Origin: a virus
Length of the DNA: 40,069 nt
IMG/VR virus record: IMGVR_UViG_3300039206_000080
Location: 1-40,069 of that record
Reading direction: 5' to 3' (one strand)
Shown here piece by piece: positions 23,527 to 30,813 of the stretch. The first letter of the stretch is position 1; the number at the start of each line of letters is the position of its first letter. A program made the translations under genes and the position numbers. The notes under the pieces were generated by a model, which had not been told where the DNA came from, did not search any database, and saw only the letters and a list, made by a program, of their open reading frames with translations.

Positions 23527-24048
23527 TCATCCCTTCAAGAACATATATTCACGTTTTGCATAAGTTGGAATTTTGGCACCACTTACCACAGGCTCAATAA
23601 TAAGAGATGAGTCCTCTATTTCTGGCCCTTCAAAAAATAACACTCTCGCGCCGCGTGAAAATCTAATGGAGTGTATCTGCTGGCTTGACATTTTGTACGT
23701 GTCTCCGGTTGAATATTCGCAGTCTCGCCGCATAAAGTACGACCTACCATCCTGTGTGACGGTATGCTGGCCAATCTCCCCTTTATATTGAAGACGAGAA
23801 ACTTCAAAAAAATCACCATCACTTTCGCTGCATTCTTCCCACAAAGAATTTACAACTTTGCCTGCCAAAACCAAACACACAAAATCAAATCTATGGCTAT
23901 GCGGCGTTATCGCGTCATTATGGTCACGCTTGTTTTCAAATAGCCGCACTTTCCCGCTATTGAGCATATAGCTATCAAGCCCAGCTATCACGTAGTTAGC
24001 TACTCTATCGCTTTTCATATCCTGTAATATGCTAATTATGTCCTTCAT
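23527..24048 (-). CDS. Cupin-like protein
   Basis: The 173-residue product contains a cupin-like block at about 48-70: ITPHSHRFDFVCLVLAGKVV, with the first-motif H-x-H and the G that usually follows, then YSTGDTYKMSSQQIHSI, which fits the second motif with its His. Phage cupins of this sort are annotated as cysteine-dioxygenase-like but substrates are unknown. The start is ATG 24048 after a GAGGGGG site. Confidence 0.62.
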   Translation of the reverse strand: MKDIISILQDMKSDRVANYVIAGLDSYMLNSGKVRLFENKRDHNDAITPHSHRFDFVCLVLAGKVVNSLWEECSESDGDFFEVSRLQYKGEIGQHTVTQDGRSYFMRRDCEYSTGDTYKMSSQQIHSIRFSRGARVLFFEGPEIEDSSLIIEPVVSGAKIPTYAKREYMFLKG

Positions 24049-24077
24049 CACTCCCCCTCGCCCGTGGGCGGTTGTTG

Positions 24078-24497
24078 TTAGTTGTCAAACCAGAACACAA
24101 AGCGCACATCCTCAATTCCTTTGGGCCTATCTTCTGGGTACTTTGAAAATCCACCCCATGTATTTCCGAACAAGTAACCGAAAATATCCTCGAATCTAAA
24201 ATAGTTATGCGGCGACTGTTTCTCAGTCTCCCTCATCCAGTGCGCAAGCTCCTCTATTTCACTAGCGTTAAGCCAACTATGGCTATGACCATCCGCTCCC
24301 CATAGATTGTAATCAAGTTCAGATATTGCGCTTAAGTCACTCGGCATACCTTTTGGCAAAGATATAGGGTTTTCGCTTCCGCGTACCCCTGCCATTTTAG
24401 AAAATAAACGGTAGCTACGCTTTATATCGTTTGATCCGTAGCACTCCCATTTACCATTGACCTTTACTTCTGAATGAAAATGTATGTCGCAACCCAT
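24078..24497 (-). CDS. Conserved phage hypothetical (MGCDIH family)
   Basis: The 139-residue protein begins MGCDIHFHSEVKVNGKWE, an opening shared by a widespread phage family of unknown role. Also typical are RLFSKMAGVRG (about 30-40), the GADGHSHSWL block and NYFRFEDIFGYLFG. The conserved Asp/His residues (CDIH, H-x-HS) could bind metal. The start at 24497 follows GGAGGT; the frame extends upstream to 24542 without an RBS. It has its own candidate promoter. Confidence 0.75.
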   Translation of the reverse strand: MGCDIHFHSEVKVNGKWECYGSNDIKRSYRLFSKMAGVRGSENPISLPKGMPSDLSAISELDYNLWGADGHSHSWLNASEIEELAHWMRETEKQSPHNYFRFEDIFGYLFGNTWGGFSKYPEDRPKGIEDVRFVFWFDN

Positions 24498-24526
24498 GTT
24501 CCTACCTCCCTCGTTTGTATGATTCC

Positions 24527-24555
24527 AATATACGCCCGTCATGCGCTGTTGGGAA
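24527..24555 (-). promoter_or_regulatory. Candidate promoter restarting transcription after ninG terminator
   Basis: TTCCCA (24555-24550, 4 of 6) and TATATT (24532-24527, 5 of 6) are 17 bases apart on the minus strand. They lie just after a strong terminator and before the gene at 24497. An inverted repeat ATTCCAA (24522-24528) / TTGGAAT (24564-24570) flanks it and overlaps the -10 box, so it may be an operator. Confidence 0.42.
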
Positions 24556-24616
24556 ATATCGTTTTGGAATAAGAAAGTGGTTTTTATAACCGTATGGAAT
24601 ATGCAAACGACAGTCG

Positions 24617-24644
24617 AAAAAAAAGGCCGCAGGAGTGGGCGGCC
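24617..24644 (-). terminator. Rho-independent terminator after ninG
   Basis: On the minus strand GGCCGC-CCACTCCT-GCGGCC forms a 6-bp GC stem followed directly by eight T residues. It lies 53 bases after the ninG stop and ends the replication/recombination transcript. Confidence 0.9.
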
Positions 24645-24696
24645 AAGGGGTAGCGAGGGGAGTCGCTGGGGAATGCGTTAAGTATAGCGCTGTTCA

Positions 24697-25287
24697 TCAC
24701 ATACAATCAATCAATTTCCGCAGGCGCCTAGCTTCTGCTGCGTGGGTACGCTTAATCTCCCGCACTTCTTCTTTGGTTAACGGTTCAAGCTCTCCGCTGT
24801 CTGCCTGTCGTTTTAGCTCGTTTATCTCCTCGATCCGCTCCATGCCATAGCGGGAAATAATTCCATGGTAGTGCGCTAAACTGTTACCGCCGCCAGTATA
24901 GCTATTACATGATCGACATTGGCCGTTTATCACTCGATGGTCAAATCTTAATCGGCTGGTGCGGTACTTGCTGCCAGCATGGATAAAATGCCCCGCGTCC
25001 TCGATTTGTCCGGTTGAGCATGATATACACGTATAGCCAGCTAAAATATCTCGGTAGCGAATAACCTTATTAACAACAAGCTGCGTTTCGCTGCATAGTG
25101 TTGTTAGTGGCTTTATCCGCTCCTTATCGGCCCTTTGCTTGACCCTAGCTTTCTTCTCGATAGCAGCGCGACCAACCTCTAAGGCGCAAAACGGATTACT
25201 ACAGCACTTCTGCAAAGAATTAAAAGGCGTGTAAGTTCCGTCACAGCCAGCCGCGCCTATCTTGCACTTGCGGGAGCGGGGTTTCAT
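24697..25287 (-). CDS. ninG: NinG/Rap recombination protein
   Basis: The 196-residue protein follows lambda NinG (Rap, about 204 residues). The N-terminus has the Cys cluster CKIGAAGC and CCSNPFC. The central part has CISCSTGQIEDAGHF, RLRFDHRVINGQCRSCN and then GIISRYGMERIEEI, as in Rap (AGHYxxxxxxPQLRFxxxNIHKQCxxCN). Rap is a structure-specific nuclease that cuts Holliday junctions and recombination intermediates. It acts here with the Rad52-like annealase, Gp157 and SSB encoded by the plus-strand early genes. It overlaps the preceding gene by four bases (ATGA). Confidence 0.9.
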   Translation of the reverse strand: MKPRSRKCKIGAAGCDGTYTPFNSLQKCCSNPFCALEVGRAAIEKKARVKQRADKERIKPLTTLCSETQLVVNKVIRYRDILAGYTCISCSTGQIEDAGHFIHAGSKYRTSRLRFDHRVINGQCRSCNSYTGGGNSLAHYHGIISRYGMERIEEINELKRQADSGELEPLTKEEVREIKRTHAAEARRLRKLIDCM

Positions 25288-25478
25288 TCGTCAGGCCCGT
25301 TAAGATTTGCCCAAAACTCAACCGTATGGTCAGGAACGGGCACCCATTCATCATTTTTATAGACTGACCACCCGTCAGACCAGTACAAGAACTCATAATC
25401 GTCAAGGTGAATTCCTAGGTACATCCGGCAAAGCGCAGGCTTCGCATGTTTGTTTTTATACCATTCAATACTCATCAC
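25284..25478 (-). CDS. Small aromatic-rich protein, unknown
   Basis: This 64-residue protein between DUF1367 and ninG is Trp/Tyr-rich (YEFLYWSDGWSVYKNDEWVPVP). The WVPVPD segment recalls the conserved W-x-P-x-P end of small phage DUF551-type proteins, but the match is too short to name. It overlaps ninG by four bases. Confidence 0.6.
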   Translation of the reverse strand: MMSIEWYKNKHAKPALCRMYLGIHLDDYEFLYWSDGWSVYKNDEWVPVPDHTVEFWANLNGPDE

Positions 25479-25503
25479 TTCGCCCCTCTCATTTCGGCCA
25501 CTC

Positions 25504-25977
25504 TCACGAAAACGCCAGTATTGAATTTACCCATCTATCAATATCCTCGCGTGAACTGTCCTTGAATATATGTTTTAGCACAGCGTTGATAATATCGCTA
25601 TACACTCGCTGAAATTCTGTCTCTTCCATTGCGCCGAACGAAATAGATTTAGCTTCGGCCCTAACCTCACCTTTAAAATTAGTCACTAAGTCATAATGCC
25701 CCGCCATGATCGTTAAATCCTTTCGGAATCGGTCAAAGTTTGTCGCTACCGGCGCCCCCCTATATTCAGCCTCTGGCTTTTCCCATGCCTCAAACGCAAC
25801 TTGGAATAGTGCAAACGCCTTGCGGTGAAATGCTATGTTTCTCGGTTTAGTCAGTACCGCCTTGTATGATTGCCCGTATTGCAGCGACTCGCACGCCACC
25901 TCGCTAGACGGATCAACGATAAATCCGCCCGTGGTCTTTGTAATAATTAGCTCAGTTGCCACAATTAGCCGCTCCAT
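25504..25977 (-). CDS. DUF1367-family phage protein
   Basis: The product has up to 157 residues. Residues about 43-72, LTKPRNIAFHRKAFALFQVAFEAW, carry the RN-x-x-FHRKxFAL signature of DUF1367 proteins, which occur near nin genes in lambdoid phages. Function is unproven. The ATG at 25977 lies inside the 3' end of the HNH gene. A GTG at 25962 has GGAG nine bases upstream and matches better where relatives begin (about 152 residues). Confidence 0.82.
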   Translation of the reverse strand: MERLIVATELIITKTTGGFIVDPSSEVACESLQYGQSYKAVLTKPRNIAFHRKAFALFQVAFEAWEKPEAEYRGAPVATNFDRFRKDLTIMAGHYDLVTNFKGEVRAEAKSISFGAMEETEFQRVYSDIINAVLKHIFKDSSREDIDRWVNSILAFS

Positions 25978-26470
25978 GATTTGGATGGAATCCGTATTTC
26001 TTTTGTGCCGCCATCCTTGCGACTATAGCTTCATCTTTATCGTCAAAACAACCTATATGAATTATCTTACCTTTGACTTTAATTCTAGCCAGCCAAGAAC
26101 CCTTTCCGCTATTTTTGCTTTTATCCCACGACACGCCAGAGCAGCCGCTTTTGTTATTTGAGTGAAGCGAATGGTTCCATCCATTGCCTAATGGGGTTAC
26201 AACTCGCAAATTGCTTATAACATTATTAGTCCTATTGTGATCTATGTGATCAATATCACCGCTAGGCCACTCACCATAATGCAAAAACCAAGCGGCCCTA
26301 TGGCATCTATAATTTCGGCCATTAAAATACAGTGACTGATAACCTTTTTCGGTTAAAGATCCAGCCTCGTCCCCCGCTTTTACTCGACCTCGATCCTTGC
26401 GCCAAAATATCTTCCCGCTTTCTGGATCGTAGCGCAACGCATCATTAAAAACTTCAAATTCACTCTTCAT
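25952..26470 (-). CDS. HNH homing endonuclease with AP2-like DNA-binding domain
   Basis: The 172-residue protein starts at ATG 26470 with AGAGG at about six bases. Residues about 60-100 hold the HNH motif (HRAAWFLHYGEWPSGDIDHI, then DHNRTNNVISNLRVVT). Residues about 115-165 (GCSGVSWDKSKNSGKGSWLA, IGCFDDKDEAIVARMAAQK) are an AP2-like DNA-binding fold. This is a typical free-standing homing endonuclease. It lies directly after dnaB, between replication genes, and its 3' end overlaps the DUF1367 gene. It probably cuts allelic DNA at this place in phages without the insertion. Confidence 0.9.
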   Translation of the reverse strand: MKSEFEVFNDALRYDPESGKIFWRKDRGRVKAGDEAGSLTEKGYQSLYFNGRNYRCHRAAWFLHYGEWPSGDIDHIDHNRTNNVISNLRVVTPLGNGWNHSLHSNNKSGCSGVSWDKSKNSGKGSWLARIKVKGKIIHIGCFDDKDEAIVARMAAQKKYGFHPNHGAANCGN

Positions 26471-26480
26471 CCTAAACCTC

Positions 26481-28889
26481 TTAATAATCAAAGTCTGTTT
26501 TTTTACTAGCCATTGGCGGTGGTGGCTCATATCCGTAAGCCAGATTTTCAAACTTAGAACAATCAAGCCGCGTTACCAGTCTATCGGTGCCAATCTCGCC
26601 GCCTCTGTGCTTGGTGGTGATAATCTCAGCAATACCCTTTTCATTGCTGTTTTCGTTGTATACCTCATCGCGATAGATAAACATGATAATGTCTGCATCC
26701 TGCTCAATCTCGCCAGAGTCGCGAAGGTCAGCGTTTACAGGCCGCTTGTTTGGCCGCTTTTCAACTTCTCGGCTTAACTGTGACAATGCCATTACCGGAC
26801 AATCTAACTCTTTGGCAAGCCCCTTTAAGCCCCTTGATATACTGCCCACCTGCTCTGTTCTGCTGTTGCCATCCCCGCGAATTAATTGCAGGTAATCAAC
26901 AACGATCAGCCCTAGCTTTTCCTTTCGGTTGATACGCCTAGCCGCTGCCGCTATCTGATTGATATGCATACCAGCGCGGTCTAGTACGTGAATCTTGCGG
27001 TCTTTCATTTTAGCTACGGCACCAGACAGCCTTGGCCAGTCCTCGCCCTCTAGCGTTCCTTTCTTGATCCGGTCAAACTTAATCCCCGATACGCTCGATA
27101 CCATTTTGTCATATAGCTGATTGCGTGACATTTCCAAGCTGAATATCAATACCGGCTTACCCTCTGTAATCGCGGCAGTTTCCGCCATATTGAGCGCCAG
27201 AGTGGTGTTATGCGTAACTAAATAACCATCCGTCAAGTATAAATGGCTAGGGTGGCTAACCATAATGCACTGTGCTGGCTCGTTGCCGACAAACTCAATG
27301 GATGTAATTGTTGGGTTTGCGCTGCTTTTCCTCGAGCTCATGTTGTCAAGTAACCTTGGCGATTGAATAAAATCACCAATCCCGTCCAGCGCCACAGACA
27401 CGATATAAGCTGGCCGCCCTGTTTTCATATCTCCCTTGTAAAAATACTTAGGCTCACTTTTAACCCGCTTGCGCGCCGACCCGCCAAGCGACTGAACCAA
27501 CCGGATTACCCCATCACTTAGATCCTCTGAGCTCGAGGAAAACTGTACAGAGTTATTCTGTACCCATCCATCGCTTTCTAGCAACCCAGCTAGCACAGCC
27601 TGCCTAGTTACTTTGTCGCGTGAAAACACTACTTCAGGAATGAACTTCTCGTGAGCCAGTTTTCCCATAACACCCAAAGCCTTGAGCTTTTCACGTATTG
27701 GGTTTGGGGTTCCTCCTAGCGCATGGAATATGTTGTGCTCGTTTCCGTTTGCGCTGCTATGAACTTTAAGCCCAGATTCGAGCTCCACACGATCAATAAT
27801 GTACTGTTCTGGGTTTGAAAACCTAACGCCAGCATTGGTAAGGCATCCATCGCCAAGCAAAAAACCCAGCAGCCACCCGCTCATATCAAGCGTGCCGAAT
27901 CCAACTTTTCCGTTATGCCCTGCCAGTCTTATCCGGTTAGCAAACCTAACCTTGGTGAGCTTTTCCTTTAATTCTAAAGTTGTCATTACTCGAGGTTCTT
28001 TCCATCGACTGCTTTCGACATTCCATAAATGGCTTTCATCAGCCTTTACTATCCTGCCGTCTGACATGGTGAGCCGATAGATTGGCCGATCGCCTTGAGG
28101 ATATACACCCGTAACTATAGACAATCCACCATCGATAGACGCCACGGCCTGTCCATATCTGATTTTCCCCATCAAAACCTTGCTACCGTCAGCCATTACT
28201 ATCTCAGAATCCAATGGCTGAGCCTTACCCATTGCAGGGCGCGCCGCTAGTATAATCAAGTCAGGCCCATGTAGTCCGTGGAACCGTTCGTCTAGCGCCT
28301 TAAAGCCAGTCGGCAGCCCAAACGATGTGCCGTTGGTGAACCTGTCATCTAGCGCCGCGACCCAGTTTTTTAATACCTCGTTATTGGTTAGCTCGGCCTC
28401 TTCGCTGCTCTCGCCTATCGTCATCACTGATTGCTGGGCGCTGGCGATCTTTTCGTCTATGGTCATGTCCTTGTCATAGCCAAAGCCCATTATTGCCGTG
28501 CCTGCGGCTATAACAGCCCTCTCCTGCGCTTTAAGCTTGACAGCCTTGGCGTACCCCTTGGTATTGGTTGCGCTAGGGGTATTCATGGCAATCTCTGCGA
28601 CGTATGCAATACCACCAATCTCGTCAAGATCTGGAATAGACTCGCAAACTGTAACAAGGTCAACACCGTCGCCAGCTGAATAAACCTTGTGGATAGCTTC
28701 GTAAATAATCCGGTGTTTAGGTGCAAAAAAGTCGCTAGTCTGTATTAGCTCACTTACTTCATCGATCAACCGAGAGTCGATCATTAGGCCACCTAGTACA
28801 GCCTGCTCTGCCTGCTGCGAGTGTGGCGGTAAATTAAGTCCGCTCATGCTCTGCATGTCTTCGTACATATCCAAGTTATAGCCTCCCAC
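26481..28889 (-). CDS. dnaB: DnaB-type replicative helicase containing an intein
   Basis: The frame has 802 codons; without the 339-residue intein the helicase is about 463 residues, the normal length. The N-terminal domain has LPPHSQQAEQAVLGGLM. RecA-core motifs are ARPAMGK|TTLALN (Walker A, split by the intein), VLIFSLEMS, LGLIVVDYLQL (Walker B), MALSQLSREVEKR and DLRDSGEIEQDADI. It unwinds phage DNA and likely works with the replication protein encoded upstream. GTG 28889 opens the frame, but GGGAGG at 28881-28886 favours TTG 28874 or ATG 28868. Residue numbers here count from 28889. Confidence 0.93.
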   Translation of the reverse strand: MGGYNLDMYEDMQSMSGLNLPPHSQQAEQAVLGGLMIDSRLIDEVSELIQTSDFFAPKHRIIYEAIHKVYSAGDGVDLVTVCESIPDLDEIGGIAYVAEIAMNTPSATNTKGYAKAVKLKAQERAVIAAGTAIMGFGYDKDMTIDEKIASAQQSVMTIGESSEEAELTNNEVLKNWVAALDDRFTNGTSFGLPTGFKALDERFHGLHGPDLIILAARPAMGKAQPLDSEIVMADGSKVLMGKIRYGQAVASIDGGLSIVTGVYPQGDRPIYRLTMSDGRIVKADESHLWNVESSRWKEPRVMTTLELKEKLTKVRFANRIRLAGHNGKVGFGTLDMSGWLLGFLLGDGCLTNAGVRFSNPEQYIIDRVELESGLKVHSSANGNEHNIFHALGGTPNPIREKLKALGVMGKLAHEKFIPEVVFSRDKVTRQAVLAGLLESDGWVQNNSVQFSSSSEDLSDGVIRLVQSLGGSARKRVKSEPKYFYKGDMKTGRPAYIVSVALDGIGDFIQSPRLLDNMSSRKSSANPTITSIEFVGNEPAQCIMVSHPSHLYLTDGYLVTHNTTLALNMAETAAITEGKPVLIFSLEMSRNQLYDKMVSSVSGIKFDRIKKGTLEGEDWPRLSGAVAKMKDRKIHVLDRAGMHINQIAAAARRINRKEKLGLIVVDYLQLIRGDGNSRTEQVGSISRGLKGLAKELDCPVMALSQLSREVEKRPNKRPVNADLRDSGEIEQDADIIMFIYRDEVYNENSNEKGIAEIITTKHRGGEIGTDRLVTRLDCSKFENLAYGYEPPPPMASKKTDFDY
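27207..28223 (-). mobile_element. Intein with LAGLIDADG endonuclease in DnaB Walker A (class 3-like)
   Basis: Residues 223-561 of the frame are an intein between GK and TT of the P-loop. It begins with Ala, not Cys or Ser, and ends THN with Thr at +1. Block B has H65 and W67 (HLW), block F has C319 (QCIMV), block G has T337-H338-N339, all in intein numbering. Ala1 with the W-C-T triplet defines class 3 inteins, which start splicing at the block F Cys rather than residue 1. Blocks C and E (LLGFLLGDG and VLAGLLESDG) give the two LAGLIDADG motifs with their Asp residues intact, so both splicing and homing look active. Confidence 0.92.
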
Positions 28890-29607
28890 TGTTTTTGTGT
28901 TTTATCTCGGCTTGTTTGCCATTGGTTGATAGTAAGTAAGATTCCCCGTCAAGCCACCAAAGCTTATACCAAGATCCGCGAACGCACTTCCTGAACGCGC
29001 TTCGCCAGTCTTTGTATTTTTTACCGCTTTCCCGATTTCGCTCAATGAACTCCAGCCAGTTGAGCCGGATAAACTCTTGCGGTATCCCTGCTTCCTTGGC
29101 ATAGGTCAGTATTGGGTCATCAGGGCTAATCGTAGGCTCGCCCGATTCTTTGCACTTAGAAATAAAATCGTCAATAGTAACCAGCGCTTTAGCGGCTGGC
29201 TTTTTGGGTTTATTCTCTATTCTATTCTTATCTAATCTATTCTTATCTAGCTGGACATTGTCGGAGTTTGTCGGACTTTCTCGGTTATCAATTAAATCAA
29301 CAGCTTGCGATAGGCCAGACCGAACAAGCTTGGCGGTGTAGTCGTCTGCTCTCTTTGCTAGCTTCAAGCAAGTTATACGGCCATTGGACGCCTCAAATAG
29401 ACCAATATTAACCATGTGCTTCATAATGTCTTCGCACCGCTGAACACCCATCCCAAGGTTTCGGGCAATAATTCTGGCGTCATGCTCAAGCTCGAAAGAC
29501 AGATTGTCAGGATCTACGTTTGCCGCTATTAGCTCAAGGCAATACCAGTACAGGCCGTAACCTTCCGCGCCGTATTCTAGTATTACCGATTGCAGTTTAG
29601 CGTCCAT
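28876..29607 (-). CDS. Replication protein, Lin1244/DUF4373-like N-terminal domain
   Basis: The protein has 243 residues from ATG 29607. The start MDAKLQSVILEYGAEGYGLYW belongs to the N-terminal domain of phage replication initiators. Relatives carry about ten more residues, usually M-K-W-x-K-H-D, and here KWYKHDSSAN is encoded in frame just upstream. It is preceded by ATC (29640-29638) at the expected Met position and by AAGGAGGTG six bases earlier. The C-terminal half is basic and helical (DWRSAFRKCVRGSWYK), as in helicase-loading regions. It overlaps dnaB and probably loads it at the origin. The true start may be the ATC. Confidence 0.82.
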   Translation of the reverse strand: MDAKLQSVILEYGAEGYGLYWYCLELIAANVDPDNLSFELEHDARIIARNLGMGVQRCEDIMKHMVNIGLFEASNGRITCLKLAKRADDYTAKLVRSGLSQAVDLIDNRESPTNSDNVQLDKNRLDKNRIENKPKKPAAKALVTIDDFISKCKESGEPTISPDDPILTYAKEAGIPQEFIRLNWLEFIERNRESGKKYKDWRSAFRKCVRGSWYKLWWLDGESYLLSTNGKQAEIKHKNSGRL

Positions 29608-29641
29608 GTTTGCGCTGGAGTCGTGCTTATACCATTTGATA

Positions 29642-29782
29642 TCACACCTCCTTGTTAAGCTTGTCTTGGATTAAGTTGCGGATAATTACTGAGAATGAAT
29701 TGCCAGTCCTTGTTTGCTCTTTTTCCAGCCACTCTCGCTGATTCTTTGTTATCTTAATTGGTGCTAGTAATTTCGGTTCCAT
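29642..29782 (-). CDS. Arc/CopG-like ribbon-helix-helix regulator
   Basis: The 46-residue protein runs from ATG 29782 to TGA 29642. MEPKLLAPIKITKNQREWLE followed by KEQTRTGNSFSVIIRNLIQ gives a beta strand, helix A, a GNS/SxS turn and helix B, the ribbon-helix-helix plan. It is the first gene after the leftward promoter. Its stop codon lies inside the Shine-Dalgarno region of the replication gene, which couples the two. It is the likely regulator of the divergent promoters at 29.81-29.88 kb. Confidence 0.78.
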   Translation of the reverse strand: MEPKLLAPIKITKNQREWLEKEQTRTGNSFSVIIRNLIQDKLNKEV

Positions 29783-29813
29783 TATTACGCCCTTTCACGG
29801 TTGATTTGGGCTA

Positions 29814-29842
29814 AATATAACATTCTAAAAATATCAATGCAA
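29814..29842 (-). promoter_or_regulatory. Leftward promoter (replication operon)
   Basis: TTGCAT (29842-29837, 4 of 6) and TATATT (29819-29814, 5 of 6) are spaced by exactly 17 bases. The predicted start of transcription lies about 25 bases before the ribbon-helix-helix ATG. It is back to back with the rightward promoter. Confidence 0.7.
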
Positions 29843-29857
29843 TACATAAAAGATATT
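29830..29857. promoter_or_regulatory. Inverted repeat between divergent promoters (operator candidate)
   Basis: AATATC (29830-29835) and GATATT (29852-29857) form a 6-bp inverted repeat, 22 bases centre to centre, or about two helical turns. The left arm lies in the spacer of the leftward promoter and the right arm overlaps the -35 of the rightward promoter. A dimeric protein bound here could control both directions. Confidence 0.5.
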
Positions 29858-29883
29858 GACATGCTGCCCCCGCCTATAATAAT
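29856..29883 (+). promoter_or_regulatory. Rightward early promoter
   Basis: A perfect -35, TTGACA (29856-29861), is followed after 16 bases by AATAAT (29878-29883, 5 of 6). A perfect TATAAT also occurs at 29875-29880 but only 13 bases away. This is the best host-type promoter seen in the window and it serves the plus-strand early genes. Confidence 0.72.
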
Positions 29884-29923
29884 ATTGTGGGGTGTGAGGG
29901 TAATGATACATAGGAGAAAGAGT

Positions 29924-30166
29924 ATGGCAGCAATGATTAATGTCGCTGACCTTGATAGCGGTAACGGTAAAACATACCGAGAAGTTAATAATGCAACCAA
30001 GCATGGACTCAAGGTAGGTCAGTTAGTCCAGCTTTATTGTGGTGCACGACTCCATGTATTGAAGCACTCAAGGGATTGTGACGGAACACCTCTTTATGTG
30101 ATTGGGCTGAAAGAAAGCAATATCATTGAGGGAGGCTACCCAGAAGAAAGCCTGACGGCTGTATAA
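29924..30166 (+). CDS. First early gene, small hypothetical protein
   Basis: This 80-residue protein starts at ATG 29924 with AGGAG upstream; the longer frame would run through the promoter. It contains a small beta-rich domain: LKVGQLVQLYCGARLHVLKH and TPLYVIGLKE, like KOW/SH3-type short barrels. The function of the first gene after the early promoter is often host takeover or antirepression, but none is recognised. Confidence 0.7.
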   Translation: MAAMINVADLDSGNGKTYREVNNATKHGLKVGQLVQLYCGARLHVLKHSRDCDGTPLYVIGLKESNIIEGGYPEESLTAV

Positions 30167-30209
30167 CACCAACTTAACGGGTTGTTTATTTGATAGATAG
30201 GGGAAGGGT

Positions 30210-30416
30210 ATGAATGAAAAACTAATACGAGATTACTGGTTTCAGTCTGATAGCTGGATGTTCCCAGATTTTGAGGTTGAAATAGTAGATGTTATTGGCG
30301 GTGTTGTGATCTTTAACGAGCGCGAACCGTTTAGTTTTGGCAGTTTTGAAAAACGTCAAATAGATTTACTTGATGTAATGGCTTGGTTGTACGCAAAGAT
30401 TAATGATAAATCATAG
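30210..30416 (+). CDS. Small acidic early protein
   Basis: The 68-residue acidic, aromatic protein (MNEKLIRDYWFQSDSWMFPD) is followed by a beta stretch (VEIVDVIGGVVIFNE) and a C-terminal helix. GGGGAAGGG precedes the ATG. Its small size, charge and position fit an early host-interaction protein; no family recognised. Confidence 0.65.
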   Translation: MNEKLIRDYWFQSDSWMFPDFEVEIVDVIGGVVIFNEREPFSFGSFEKRQIDLLDVMAWLYAKINDKS

Positions 30417-30443
30417 TCGGCATGGCCGCTATAGGGGGTTAGG

Positions 30444-30686
30444 ATGGTAGTAACATTTGTTGAAACATACGACAAGCTGTCAGATATGAATGCAGGCGAA
30501 ACAGCAACATCAAAAGACAGAGAAAGCTTTTTTGTGTGCGGGTATTATTATGACGAGGCCCAAAAGCAAAATGTTAAAGTGATATTGGACTTAAATAATC
30601 TTTATGATCAATATACCGAACGCCGCAATATGAGCCAGCCGGTAAAAATATTAAAGGCTGGGGATAAGTTTATTTGCCAGCGCTAA
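30444..30686 (+). CDS. Small early protein
   Basis: The product has 80 residues with alternating strands (FFVCGYYYDEAQKQNVKVIL) and a C-terminal KILKAGDKFICQR. The leader contains GCCGCTATAGGGGG, similar to the leader before 33397. No family recognised. Confidence 0.65.
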   Translation: MVVTFVETYDKLSDMNAGETATSKDRESFFVCGYYYDEAQKQNVKVILDLNNLYDQYTERRNMSQPVKILKAGDKFICQR

Positions 30687-30699
30687 AAGGTGGCCCAGT

Positions 30700-30813
30700 A
30701 TGAATGAAGAAGATATTTCGCCTACCGCCTGCATAGTCTGCAACGGTGAAAGCGAAAAGGGTAAGGGGTGCCGTAATTGCGGCGATATTTTAGAGGGGAG
30801 TGATTATGAGTAA
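30700..30813 (+). CDS. 37-residue zinc-ribbon miniprotein
   Basis: The frame from ATG 30700 to TAA 30813 encodes MNEEDISPTACIVCNGESEK plus a second Cys pair (GCRNCGD), a minimal C4 zinc ribbon. Its last eight bases overlap the annealase gene start. AAGGTGG lies upstream. Confidence 0.55.
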   Translation: MNEEDISPTACIVCNGESEKGKGCRNCGDILEGSDYE

